This document shows, one piece after another, positions 7,722 to 14,954 of a stretch of 25,982 bases of DNA (positions are counted from its first letter, which is position 1; every line of letters starts with the position of its first letter). Below the pieces are notes generated by a model, which was given only the letters and a program-made list of their open reading frames with translations, had not been told where the DNA came from and ran no database searches. Both the position numbers and the translations under genes were made by a program. This DNA comes from JAGLQA01 sp023135565 (GTDB lineage: Bacteria; Acidobacteriota; Aminicenantia; UBA2199), in contig DAOWCY010000097.1 in the NCBI GenBank assembly GCA_030639305.1, positions 1-25,982 on the forward strand, given 5' to 3'.

Positions 7722-7829
7722 GGTGGTTCTCAATAGCTCTTTGAGAGTTCTTCGAGCGCAGTCCCCTCTATAGAGGGGTGGCGCTGAGGGACTTTTTGTT
7801 TTTTGTCCCGAAGCGACGGGGTGTGTTAA
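7722..7829 (-). repeat. dispersed repeat A, copy 2, inside the envelope operon
   Basis: This is the inverted copy of the block at 11438-11545. The shared parts are the TTCTCAATAGCTCT segment, a CCCCTC/GAGGGG hairpin, GGTGGCGCTGAGGG, and the CCCGAAGCGACGGG stem ending in GTGTGTTAA. It separates bamA from the skp-like gene and could attenuate or process the operon transcript. Confidence 0.85.
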
Positions 7830-7889
7830 CCCCATGAAGAAGTAAATTTTAAAAAAATTAGAAATACATATAACAAGGAGTAAAAAAAA

Positions 7890-8390
7890 ATGAAGAAAAC
7901 AGTAATCGTTGCTATGACAATTTTGGTTTTTATCGGCATGAGCAGTTATGCCTTTTCCCAGGCGAAGATCGGCATCATTAACGCGCAGAAATTGGTCGAG
8001 GGGACAAAAAGAGGGAGACAAATTTCCTCGAAGTTAGAAAATATCGGCAAAACTAAACAGGGTAGACTCGAGAGCATGCAGGCGGAGATCAAAAAATTAG
8101 AAAAAGATTTAATGTCCCCCGCGCTGAACCAGGAGACCAAAGAGAAGAAAGCTTTAGAAATGCAAAATAGAAAGACTGCTTTGAAAAGGTTTGTCGAAGA
8201 TACCCAGCGTGAGATGCAGATACTGACCCAGAAAGAGATGCAGAAGCTGCAAGAAGAGATCAAACCCATCATCCGGCAGATCGGCAAGGAAAAAGGATTA
8301 ACTATCGTTCTCGAGATAACTGCTGTTGCCTATTTCGACCCTACTGTAGATATCACCAACGAGATCATTAAAGTAATGGACAGCAAATAA
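7890..8390 (+). CDS. skp: Skp/OmpH-family periplasmic chaperone
   Basis: A 166-residue secreted chaperone for unfolded outer-membrane proteins. It has a signal peptide (MKKTVIVAMTILVFIGMSSY, probable cleavage near AFSQA), then the characteristic KIGIINAQKLVEGTKRGRQI start of the Skp fold. A long charged coiled coil covers roughly residues 40-130 (the tentacle helices), and the closing strand LTIVLEITAVAYFDPTVDIT is followed by a short helix. An AGGAG site stands before the ATG. Placement directly after bamA is the usual order in diderm bacteria. About 230 bases of repeat-bearing DNA separate the two genes, so expression may be partly uncoupled. lpxD, normally next, is missing here. Confidence 0.92.
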   Translation: MKKTVIVAMTILVFIGMSSYAFSQAKIGIINAQKLVEGTKRGRQISSKLENIGKTKQGRLESMQAEIKKLEKDLMSPALNQETKEKKALEMQNRKTALKRFVEDTQREMQILTQKEMQKLQEEIKPIIRQIGKEKGLTIVLEITAVAYFDPTVDITNEIIKVMDSK

Positions 8391-8415
8391 TAACCGGCAA
8401 AGGCAAATAAAAAAA

Positions 8416-8850
8416 ATGGAAAACCTATTAGACATTGAAGAGATAAAAAAGATCATCCCGCACCGCTTTCCTTTCCTGCTGGTGGACCGCGTGACCGAGA
8501 TAAACGGCACGGAATCGATCAAAGGCTATAAAAACATCAGTTTCAATGAACCGGTATTCCAGGGTCATTTTCCCCAGCAGGCTGTATTCCCGGGCGTTAT
8601 GATCGTTGAAGCCATGGCCCAATTGGGAGCTGTTATGATGCTGCGCACGATTCCCGAGGATAAGAGAATGGCCTATTTTGCCGGTATCGAAAGAGCGAAA
8701 TTCAAGAAATTAGTGGTCCCCGGTGACCGGCTCGATTTAGAAGTAAAAGTGATAAGGGCCAGGGGCACTTTCGTAAAAATGGAAGGCCAGGCCTTTGTAG
8801 ATGGAAAGTTGGCGGCCTCGGCCACCATTAGTTCGATGCTTGCCGGATGA
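8416..8850 (+). CDS. fabZ: 3-hydroxyacyl-ACP dehydratase FabZ
   Basis: FabZ dehydrates 3-hydroxyacyl-ACP in fatty-acid synthesis and competes with LpxA for hydroxyacyl chains. The 144-residue hot-dog-fold protein has IIPHRFPFLLVDRV at the start, the catalytic histidine in GHFP (H51), and the catalytic glutamate in PGVMIVEAMAQ (E65). It is normal in length and complete. The ribosome site is weak, with only an AAAGG about ten bases upstream of the ATG. It overlaps the lpxA gene by four bases (ATGA), so the two are translationally coupled, as in many lipid A operons. Confidence 0.95.
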   Translation: MENLLDIEEIKKIIPHRFPFLLVDRVTEINGTESIKGYKNISFNEPVFQGHFPQQAVFPGVMIVEAMAQLGAVMMLRTIPEDKRMAYFAGIERAKFKKLVVPGDRLDLEVKVIRARGTFVKMEGQAFVDGKLAASATISSMLAG

Positions 8851-9290
8851 GTTTGACAAAGATACATCCCACTGCCGTTGTCAGCGAAAAAGCTGAGTTC
8901 GGGCAAAATGTGGAAGTCGAAGACAACGCAGTGATAGGGGCTTTCTCGTCGGTTCACCAATTTGTCAGGATCGGCAGGAATGCGTACATAGGAGGTTATA
9001 CCATCGGTTTGCAGGATATCCTCCCTTTTGCCAGGGCAGCGCAAACCAGGGACTCTTACAGTTTCTATGGCCCTAACTCTATCGGCATGATGAGAAACGG
9101 TATAAGCCGGGAATTCATAAGCGGTGTGAAAGATATTTTTAATGTGTTGTATAAACAAAACTTAAACACCAGCCAGGCGGTGGAGAAACTGCGGGAAGAG
9201 TACAAGGATTATGAAGGAGTCGATATAATGATCGATTTTATATCGAAAACCAAAAGAGGAATATTAAAAAATTTTAGGTCCAATGTATAA
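8847..9290 (+). CDS. lpxA: internally deleted LpxA-like acyltransferase
   Basis: LpxA adds the first hydroxyacyl chain to UDP-GlcNAc in lipid A synthesis and is normally about 260 residues. This product has 147. Residues 5-31 (IHPTAVVSEKAEFGQNVEVE and on to VIG) match the first hexapeptide coils. The sequence then jumps in frame at about residue 32 to AFSSVHQFVRIG, which belongs near residue 155 of E. coli LpxA, and continues normally through the C-terminal helices to ISKTKRGILKN. About 110 residues of the left-handed beta helix are gone, including the segment with the catalytic His (E. coli H125) and H144; the VHQ histidine (H37 here) remains. Recombination between similar hexapeptide units would explain a clean in-frame loss. 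It is probably inactive as LpxA unless it works differently; an assembly error is possible. It overlaps fabZ and the next gene. Confidence 0.85.
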   Translation: MSLTKIHPTAVVSEKAEFGQNVEVEDNAVIGAFSSVHQFVRIGRNAYIGGYTIGLQDILPFARAAQTRDSYSFYGPNSIGMMRNGISREFISGVKDIFNVLYKQNLNTSQAVEKLREEYKDYEGVDIMIDFISKTKRGILKNFRSNV

Positions 9291-10218
9291 TAAAAAATAC
9301 AGAGTCGGCGTAGTAGGCACCGGTACCATGGGTAGAAACCATCTCAGGGTGGTGAATTCTATACCCGGGTTTGAATTAACCTGCGCAGCGGATATAAGCG
9401 AAGAGAATTTAAATTCCGCCTGCGCCCCTTTCCAATTGAAAAAATTCACCGGTCACAAGGATATGGTAGATCTTTTAGATGCGGTGATGGTATCCGCACC
9501 CACAGAAAACCACCACTCTATCTGCAAATACTTCTTAGAAAACAAAAAGCATGTGCTGGTTGAAAAACCTTTTACCACGAACTTAGAGCAGGCGGATGAA
9601 TTGATAGCCCTGGCGGAAAAAGAGGATTTAGTCCTGGCTGTGGGCCACCTGGAAAGGTTCAACCCCGTGGTTCAACATATCCGGGATATGGTAAAGAAGC
9701 CTTTGTTTATCGAGATCCAGAGATTGGGGCCTTTTTCGCCCCGGTCGTTGGATGTAGATGTGATCATGGATCTGATGATCCACGACATCGATATTATTTT
9801 GCAGTGGGATCATTCGGGGATAAAACAGGTAAATGCATCGGGTATTCCCATCATCTCGAAAAAGATCGACATTGCCACAGTCAGGCTGGAATTTAATTCC
9901 GGCTTAGTGGCCAATATAACGGCCAGCCGGGTGTCCCAGAAGAAAACCAGGAAACTGAGGATTTTCCAGAAAAATCAATATTTTTCCGTGGACTATAAGA
10001 AGAAACGGGCCAAGATTTTTGCATTGGCCAACGGCAATATCATCGAAGACCTACCGGAAATAGAAGATGTGGAACCCCTGATGAACCTGTGGAATAATTT
10101 TTACAAAACCCTGACCACGGGGAAAAATTATAATGTCACCGGCGTTGACGGCAGGAATGCCCTAAAAGTGGCCCTGGAAATTTCCGGCAGCATAGACCTG
10201 AGAAATATTGACCTTTGA
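9283..10218 (+). CDS. Gfo/Idh/MocA-family oxidoreductase, possible GnnA-like
   Basis: A 311-residue NAD(P)-dependent sugar oxidoreductase. The Rossmann motif GVVGTGTMGRNH (residues 9-20), the EKP motif (94-96), GHLERFNP (121-128) and the catalytic-type DLMIHDID segment (H167) are all visible. Genes of this family often follow lpxA. In Acidithiobacillus and Leptospira the member GnnA oxidises UDP-GlcNAc at C3 so that a partner aminotransferase, GnnB, can make UDP-GlcNAc3N for amide-linked lipid A. No GnnB is present in this window, so the GnnA assignment is only positional. It overlaps lpxA by eight bases and the next gene by eleven, which implies coupled translation. Confidence 0.85.
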   Translation: MYNKKYRVGVVGTGTMGRNHLRVVNSIPGFELTCAADISEENLNSACAPFQLKKFTGHKDMVDLLDAVMVSAPTENHHSICKYFLENKKHVLVEKPFTTNLEQADELIALAEKEDLVLAVGHLERFNPVVQHIRDMVKKPLFIEIQRLGPFSPRSLDVDVIMDLMIHDIDIILQWDHSGIKQVNASGIPIISKKIDIATVRLEFNSGLVANITASRVSQKKTRKLRIFQKNQYFSVDYKKKRAKIFALANGNIIEDLPEIEDVEPLMNLWNNFYKTLTTGKNYNVTGVDGRNALKVALEISGSIDLRNIDL

Positions 10219-11290
10219 AAAATTTATTCATACGCTGATCGAAAGAGAGGTGATACCGGGTATTTCTCTATTGATAGGAAAGGGCGAGAATATCATTTTA
10301 GAGCGGCATTACGGTTATAAATCTTTGCTGCCGCACCGGGTGGCGCTGGAAGAGAATACCCTTTATGATGTCGCCTCCCTGACCAAACCGCTTGTCACAG
10401 CATTGGCGGCGGTCTATTTAATAGAAAAAGGGGAGCTTTCTTTAGACGCAGTTGTAAAAAAATATTTCCCGGTTTTACCTTTCGATATAGAGGTTTCCCA
10501 TTTGTTGACACATACTTCCGGGCTGCCGGCCTGGTTTCCTTTTTACCTTTATGGAGAGGATTATCTCGATACTTTCAAAAGGCTGCGGTTGGAAGCAAAA
10601 CCCGGCAGGAAGGTGAATTATTCTTGTGTTGGCTACATACTGCTCCATTATTTAATAGAGAAAGTGAGCGGCGTTCCTTTTAAAGATTTTATAGAGCAGT
10701 TGATTTTCAAACCCTTAGGGCTTAAGGACACGTACCTGCAGCCGCCGCCGGGATTGAGGGAGCGGGCCGCCCCCACGGAAGCGGGCAATCGTTATGAGCG
10801 GGAGATGGCGCAAAAAGAGCATGGGCGGTTGGCGTCGGCTTTTGCCTGGCGGGACTACTTGATCCAGGGTGAAACCCATGACGCCAACTCTTATTACCTG
10901 GGGGGTTCAGCCGGGAACGCCGGGTTATTTTCTACTGCGGCCGGTTTATTCCGGCTCTCTTTAGAGTTTTTTCCTTCCACCGGTTTGCTGTTGAAGCCCG
11001 AATCTATCGCCCTATGCTGGAAAAATTTTACCCCCTTCAAGAAGAGTCACCGCAGCCTCGGGTTTAAGTTGAACTCTTCTTTTATTACTTCCGGTGGCAG
11101 GGCGTTGTCCCGGGAGGCCATCGGGCACAGCGGTTTCACCGGCGCTTCTTTATGGCTCGACCCCCGCGGTGAATATAAATACATCCTGCTCAGTAACCGG
11201 ATTCATCCCCGGGTGAAAGCTTTTAATTTTAACCGCGCCAGGAGGAAGCTGCACGGGCTGCTCAAGCGAGAGGGGCTCGCTTCTAAATAA
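10208..11290 (+). CDS. serine hydrolase of the class C beta-lactamase family
   Basis: A 360-residue protein with the three penicillin-recognising motifs: S57-L-T-K60, Y138-S-C140 in the position of YxN, and H307-S-G309. DVASLTKPLVTALAAVYLIE and HLLTHTSGLP are typical of beta-lactamase-related hydrolases, and GETHDANSYYLGGSAGNAGL resembles members found near peptidoglycan-recycling genes. Cysteine replaces the asparagine of the second motif, which could alter specificity. No signal peptide is seen, so it may be cytoplasmic. Translation seems to begin at a TTG (10208), overlapping the previous gene; no early ATG exists. The last codons (LASK and the stop) lie within a dispersed repeat that starts at 11276, so the natural C-terminus may have been altered. 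Substrate is unknown. Confidence 0.85.
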   Translation: MTFEKFIHTLIEREVIPGISLLIGKGENIILERHYGYKSLLPHRVALEENTLYDVASLTKPLVTALAAVYLIEKGELSLDAVVKKYFPVLPFDIEVSHLLTHTSGLPAWFPFYLYGEDYLDTFKRLRLEAKPGRKVNYSCVGYILLHYLIEKVSGVPFKDFIEQLIFKPLGLKDTYLQPPPGLRERAAPTEAGNRYEREMAQKEHGRLASAFAWRDYLIQGETHDANSYYLGGSAGNAGLFSTAAGLFRLSLEFFPSTGLLLKPESIALCWKNFTPFKKSHRSLGFKLNSSFITSGGRALSREAIGHSGFTGASLWLDPRGEYKYILLSNRIHPRVKAFNFNRARRKLHGLLKREGLASK

Positions 11291-11433
11291 ACAGAAGTTT
11301 TGTTCAAACTTTTTCAACCCCGTACGCACGGGGAGGCGATAAGCTGCTTCGCCGCAGAGGTGCTTCTAATTTATTAAAAGTTTTGTTCAAACTTTTTCAA
11401 AAGTTTGGCCCCCGGCAGGGCCGCCGGAGGCAA
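11276..11433 (+). repeat. dispersed repeat B, copy 1, with nested partial unit
   Basis: It starts with CTCGCTTCTAAATAAAC, contains a CCCCGTACGCACGGGG hairpin (11318-11333), and ends with the AAAGTTTTGTTCAAAC and AAAAGTTTGGCCCCCGGCAG blocks and GCCGCCGGAGGC. Bases 11276-11312 match 25038-25074 at 36 of 37. The unit includes the stop codon of the serine hydrolase. AAACTTTT/AAAAGTTT and CCGGC/GCCGG stems are visible, so it could also end transcripts. Confidence 0.8.
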
Positions 11434-11437
11434 GATG

Positions 11438-11573
11438 AACACACCCCGTCGCTTCGGGGCAAAAAATAGAAAGGCCCCTCAGCGCCACCCCTCTCGAAGA
11501 GGGGACTGTGCTGGTTGCCCTCTAAGAGAGCTATTGAGAATTCCCCCCCGGCAGGGCCGCCGGAGGCAATAAG
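11438..11573 (+). repeat. dispersed repeat A, copy 3, followed by a fragment of repeat B
   Basis: The A block runs from AACACACCCCGTCGCTTCGG through a CCCCTC/GAGGGG hairpin to CTATTGAGAATTC at about 11545. It then continues into CCCCCCGGCAGGGCCGCCGG, the distal end of repeat B. The gap 11291-11676 therefore consists mostly of repeat units, followed by the promoter of the next gene. Confidence 0.8.
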
Positions 11574-11605
11574 CGAATGAATTTTAAAAAAGTTTTTTTT
11601 TTTGC

Positions 11606-11634
11606 TTGAAAAATTTCCTTTTTTCTACTACAAT
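11606..11634 (+). promoter_or_regulatory. sigma70-type promoter before the receiver/GAF gene
   Basis: TTGAAA (11606-11611) and TACAAT (11629-11634) are spaced by 17 bases. The predicted start of transcription is near 11641, about 36 bases before the ATG at 11677. Confidence 0.6.
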
Positions 11635-11676
11635 TTAATATTAGAATAAGAAAAAAAAGAGGTAACAGTACAGGCT

Positions 11677-12618
11677 ATGAAATACAGCAATAATAAAATT
11701 TTTATTTTTTCCAGTGAAAAAGAGATAGGCCCCTTAGTTTCCAAAATCCTGAAAAAAAGGTACCCGGAGAAAAAGAAGAACTTAATCGAATCTGCTCACC
11801 AACTAGCGGACGCCGTGGAGAAGCTTAAGAAGCATTATAAAGACAGGATCTATTTCGATATTATGATTTTAGATTTGAAGATACCGTTGAGTGAGAGAAA
11901 GAAATTTATCAAGGTGGTAAACGAGAACCAGGTAGACTATGAATGTATCATCGCCTCTGCCACTTCCGCCTTAAAACGGGATGAGATAAATTTTATCAGG
12001 AGCATTAGTGCGTATATTATCCCGGATATCAGTGAAATCACCCTTTTTCCTTTACTGCAGCATGTGATCCAGAACAAATTCAGCGAAAAAAAGTACCTGC
12101 TTATTAACCGGATCGATAATGTTATCGGTTCTGAAATCGAAGGTTTACAGGCATTGAATCACATCGTCAACCTGACACTGGAATATTTGGATTTAAGAAT
12201 TTGTTGGATCGCTTTAGTGGATTACCGGGAGAAAGCTTTTAACATAGCTGCGCTGACCGGGTTTGGTGAGTATGAGCAGGAGTTCCGGGATGCATTCGAC
12301 CTTACGTTAGCTGATAAAGCCGTTATTTCCGAGTGTGTCAAGAGCAAAGAACAAATCCAGTATAAAAATGTATTGGATGCCGATTGTCCTTTTAAGTATA
12401 AGGAACTGGCAAAAAAGATGGGCTTAAAGTCCATTTTGATTACCCCGATATTCGACAGGCGCGGTATTACGTCGAAGAAAGTATTGGCTACGTTAAACCT
12501 GTATACCAAGTTTTATCATGAATTTTTAGATGATGAGTTGGAATTAACCCGGATAATTGCCGCCAAGATTACTGCTGCTTTATTCACCAAGGGCGTGTAC
12601 AAAACAGAGAAAAGATAG
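11677..12618 (+). CDS. degenerate receiver-like domain plus GAF domain protein
   Basis: A 313-residue cytoplasmic signalling protein. Residues 1-130 look like a response-regulator receiver: strand KIFIFSS, then FDIMILDLKIP with a possible phospho-acceptor D66. The acidic pair usual after the first strand is absent, and the conserved lysine before proline is replaced (YIIPD). Phosphorylation is therefore doubtful. Residues about 145-305 resemble a GAF domain (LQALNHIVNLTLEYLDLRIC, WIALVDYREKAFNIAALTGF, LITPIFDRR, VLATLNLY and a closing helix). No output domain follows, so it probably works by binding a partner or a small ligand. An AGAGG lies about 15 bases before the ATG, and an AGG is closer. 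It has its own promoter and no two-component kinase nearby. Confidence 0.65.
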   Translation: MKYSNNKIFIFSSEKEIGPLVSKILKKRYPEKKKNLIESAHQLADAVEKLKKHYKDRIYFDIMILDLKIPLSERKKFIKVVNENQVDYECIIASATSALKRDEINFIRSISAYIIPDISEITLFPLLQHVIQNKFSEKKYLLINRIDNVIGSEIEGLQALNHIVNLTLEYLDLRICWIALVDYREKAFNIAALTGFGEYEQEFRDAFDLTLADKAVISECVKSKEQIQYKNVLDADCPFKYKELAKKMGLKSILITPIFDRRGITSKKVLATLNLYTKFYHEFLDDELELTRIIAAKITAALFTKGVYKTEKR

Positions 12619-12632
12619 CGGATGGCATCCGC
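12618..12632. repeat. short GCGGRY-type palindrome
   Basis: GCGGAT-GGC-ATCCGC is a perfect six-base stem with a three-base loop, starting at the last base of the receiver/GAF gene stop codon. It belongs with the similar palindromes at 5320, 17944 and 18043. Confidence 0.6.
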
Positions 12633-12729
12633 AGCCTATGACATCAGCAGCGTTGGTTTCATTTTAAAAAGTCTTTGCAAAAAAAAGATTTTCACAGATC
12701 AGCAGTATAGATAACTCCCCGGAGCAGCG

Positions 12730-14514
12730 ATGAGCAAAAAAGTAATAAAAAAAATTCCATACGGCATATCCGATTATGAAAAGATTGTCCGGGATAATTG
12801 CTATTATGTGGATAAAACCGGGTTTATCGAACCCCTTGAAAAAGCAGGGGATTACCTTTTTTTTATTCGCCCGCGCCGGTTTGGGAAATCCCTTTTTTTG
12901 TCTGTTTTGCAAGGTTACTATGACGTGCGTTTCAAAGACCGCTTCGACGAATTATTTAAAGGAACCTATATCCATGATCATCCCACCGCTGAGAGAGGCA
13001 ATTACCTTGTTTTGCCTTTCAATTTTTCGGCGGTAGACCCGGACATCAGGCGGGTAGAGACCTCTTTTTTGTATTATGTTAAAGAACAGGCCGATCTTTT
13101 TATATATGCATACGCCGGGCAGCTCGGCATCCGGTATGAAGAAAACGAGGAATTTATAAAACAACTGGAATCCCCCCCCGATGTTTTAAGATACCTGATC
13201 AAATTGTGTAAAAAAAGCAGCCGAAAAATATACATCCTTATAGATGAATACGACAACTTTGCCAATACCATCTTATCGATTCACGGGGAGTATGAATATG
13301 AAAAATTGACCCATGGAGATAGTTTTTTCCGGGCTTTTTTTAATGTGCTGAAAGAAGGCACGGGTGGGATGGGAGCGCCTATATCGCGGTTATTACTTAC
13401 CGGCGTTTCGCCCGTCACCTTAGACGATGTCACCAGCGGGTTCAATATCGGTAAAAATATTTCCATCGATCCCAATTTTAACTCCATGTTAGGTTTCAGC
13501 GAAACAGATGTGATACAGGTGATCGAACACTACCGGGCGGCAGGTTTGATCCAACACGAAACCGCCCACCTGCTGGAAATAATGAAGCAGTGGTACAACA
13601 ACTATATCTTCTCGAAAAAAACGAAGAACACCTTATTTAATTCCGATATGGTGCTCTATTTTATTGATGAATATTCCAGGTACTCCGGTATCCCTGACGA
13701 TTTGATCGACCGCAATGTGCGTATAGACTACGGCAAACTGCGGCACCTTATCATCACGGACCGGGAAGATAAAAAAAGCGTCAACGGGAATTTCTCAAAA
13801 TTGAGGCAAATCATCGAAGATGGCCGCATCGTATCGAAATTGGAAAAGGGCTTCCCCGCTGAAAAAATAATCCTGCCCCAAAATTTTATTTCCCTGCTTT
13901 TTTATTTCGGGCTGCTGACCATAGAAGGGGAAAAAGAGGGCGAATTGGTGTTGACTATCCCTAATGAAACCGTCAAACGCCTGTACTATGATTATATCAG
14001 CGAAGGATATGATGAGACCGGGACTTTTTCCATGGACTTATACCGTTATGACCGTTTGATGCACGCCATGGGGTATAAAGGGGAGTGGCAGCCATTGTTT
14101 GAGTATATAACCGGGCTGATGCGGGAGAGTATCGGTCTGCGGGATTTGATTACCGGCGAGAAGTCGATCCGGGCTTTTTTGAATGTGTATCTCGGCTTGA
14201 GTAATCTTTATATTATTCATGTGGAGAGGGAGTTTAACCGGGGCTATGCCGACCTAATGCTGGCGCCTTTTAAAATCAGGTACAAGGGGATCGAGTATTC
14301 TTACATACTGGAAATCAAATATATTAAAAAAGAAGGCCGCAAAGAAATTCCGCCCAAAGAGATAGAGGCGAAAATCAAAGAGGCTGAAGAGCAGTTAAAG
14401 AAGTACAGCTTAGACGCGAAATTGAAAAAGATGATTGACCAGACAGTGTTGGTAAAATTGGCGCTTATATTTTCCGGAAGTGAGCTGCTTCATATAGTTG
14501 AAGTTAAAGATTGA
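12730..14514 (+). CDS. AAA-ATPase-like protein with C-terminal PD-(D/E)XK nuclease domain
   Basis: A 594-residue member of the family combining an AAA-ATPase-like N-terminus (PF09820 type) with a PDDEXK_9 C-terminus. The opening IPYGISDYEKIVRDNCYYVD followed by KTGFI, and the Walker A variant FIRPRRFGKSLF (K53), are diagnostic. Walker B is IYILIDEYDNF (D172, E173). The C-terminal GYADLMLAP (D508) and YILEIKY (E528, K530) supply the nuclease-like residues. These genes are numerous in Bacteroidota, spirochaetes and candidate phyla; no role has been established, and defence or mobile-element functions are speculative. GGAG ends six bases before the ATG. It is full length. Its 3' end sits beside, and slightly overlaps on the opposite strand, a vapC stub, so its arrival may have cut the toxin gene. 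Confidence 0.92.
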   Translation: MSKKVIKKIPYGISDYEKIVRDNCYYVDKTGFIEPLEKAGDYLFFIRPRRFGKSLFLSVLQGYYDVRFKDRFDELFKGTYIHDHPTAERGNYLVLPFNFSAVDPDIRRVETSFLYYVKEQADLFIYAYAGQLGIRYEENEEFIKQLESPPDVLRYLIKLCKKSSRKIYILIDEYDNFANTILSIHGEYEYEKLTHGDSFFRAFFNVLKEGTGGMGAPISRLLLTGVSPVTLDDVTSGFNIGKNISIDPNFNSMLGFSETDVIQVIEHYRAAGLIQHETAHLLEIMKQWYNNYIFSKKTKNTLFNSDMVLYFIDEYSRYSGIPDDLIDRNVRIDYGKLRHLIITDREDKKSVNGNFSKLRQIIEDGRIVSKLEKGFPAEKIILPQNFISLLFYFGLLTIEGEKEGELVLTIPNETVKRLYYDYISEGYDETGTFSMDLYRYDRLMHAMGYKGEWQPLFEYITGLMRESIGLRDLITGEKSIRAFLNVYLGLSNLYIIHVEREFNRGYADLMLAPFKIRYKGIEYSYILEIKYIKKEGRKEIPPKEIEAKIKEAEEQLKKYSLDAKLKKMIDQTVLVKLALIFSGSELLHIVEVKD

Positions 14515-14600
14515 TTACAATTTAAAAAAGCTGCTTGTTTGTTAAATTCAGAATCTTCATTGTGAGCATAAACGAGCAGGTTGGTATCGATTGAGAACAC
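14490..14600 (-). pseudogene. VapC PIN-domain toxin stub
   Basis: A GTG-started reading frame on the minus strand gives FSIDTNLLVYAHNEDSEFNK followed by QAAFL, which is the N-terminus of a PIN-domain toxin with its first catalytic aspartate (D5). Similarity ends near residue 27, where the 3' end of the ATPase-nuclease gene begins, and the frame closes at 36 residues instead of about 130. It starts two bases after the stop of the antitoxin gene, the usual TA arrangement. The remaining acidic residues of the active site are lost, so it cannot be a working RNase. Confidence 0.8.
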
Positions 14601-14601
14601 G

Positions 14602-14817
14602 TTAATGCCCTCTCTCTGAATATAATTCCTCACGGTCTACATGTACCTCTTCTCCCAGGCTGAATCTACGAACTTTGAATGGTCTAACCGCCGGTTTTTT
14701 TTCTACCTGTCTTTTTTGAATGTCATTTTTCAGGGAATGGAGAAGAATTTCGATAACCTGGATTCGTTCCGCGATGGGTGACTGTTTAATTTGGTTAACG
14801 GATTCTATATTAATCAT
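14602..14817 (-). CDS. antitoxin-like protein of a broken VapBC-type module
   Basis: A 71-residue protein: an N-terminal helical part (MINIESVNQIKQSPIAERIQ, VIEILLHSLKNDI) and a C-terminal segment KVRRFSLGEEVHVDREELYS ending ERGH. That tail is typical of antitoxins encoded just before PIN toxins. I chose the ATG at 14817 because GGAGA lies seven bases upstream; a TTG five codons earlier is less likely. The paired toxin is the truncated stub that follows. The antitoxin is intact and may be retained for autoregulation or for neutralising a related toxin. Confidence 0.75.
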   Translation of the reverse strand: MINIESVNQIKQSPIAERIQVIEILLHSLKNDIQKRQVEKKPAVRPFKVRRFSLGEEVHVDREELYSERGH

Positions 14818-14876
14818 TTTATTTCTCCACAATAGTTTTATTACATTTCTCCGGTTTTGTCAACCTCCAGGACAAC

Positions 14877-14904
14877 TTGAATAAATTTTCTATTTTGATA
14901 TAAT
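14877..14904 (+). promoter_or_regulatory. strong extended -10 promoter
   Basis: TTGAAT (14877-14882), a 16-base spacer, and TATAAT (14899-14904) preceded by TGA (TGnTATAAT). The predicted start is near 14911, about 44 bases before the GTG start at 14955. Confidence 0.7.
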
Positions 14905-14954
14905 TAAATAGTTGGAAAATTTTGATTCGCAATAAACAAAAACGAGGAGGTACT

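Noticed and set aside
7653..8021. Minus-strand 122-residue frame across the bamA-skp gap
   Set aside because: It is antisense to skp and repeat A and has no recognisable domain.
4087..11545. CRISPR array made of the repeat A copies
   Set aside because: The copies are thousands of bases apart, in both orientations, with no regular spacers.
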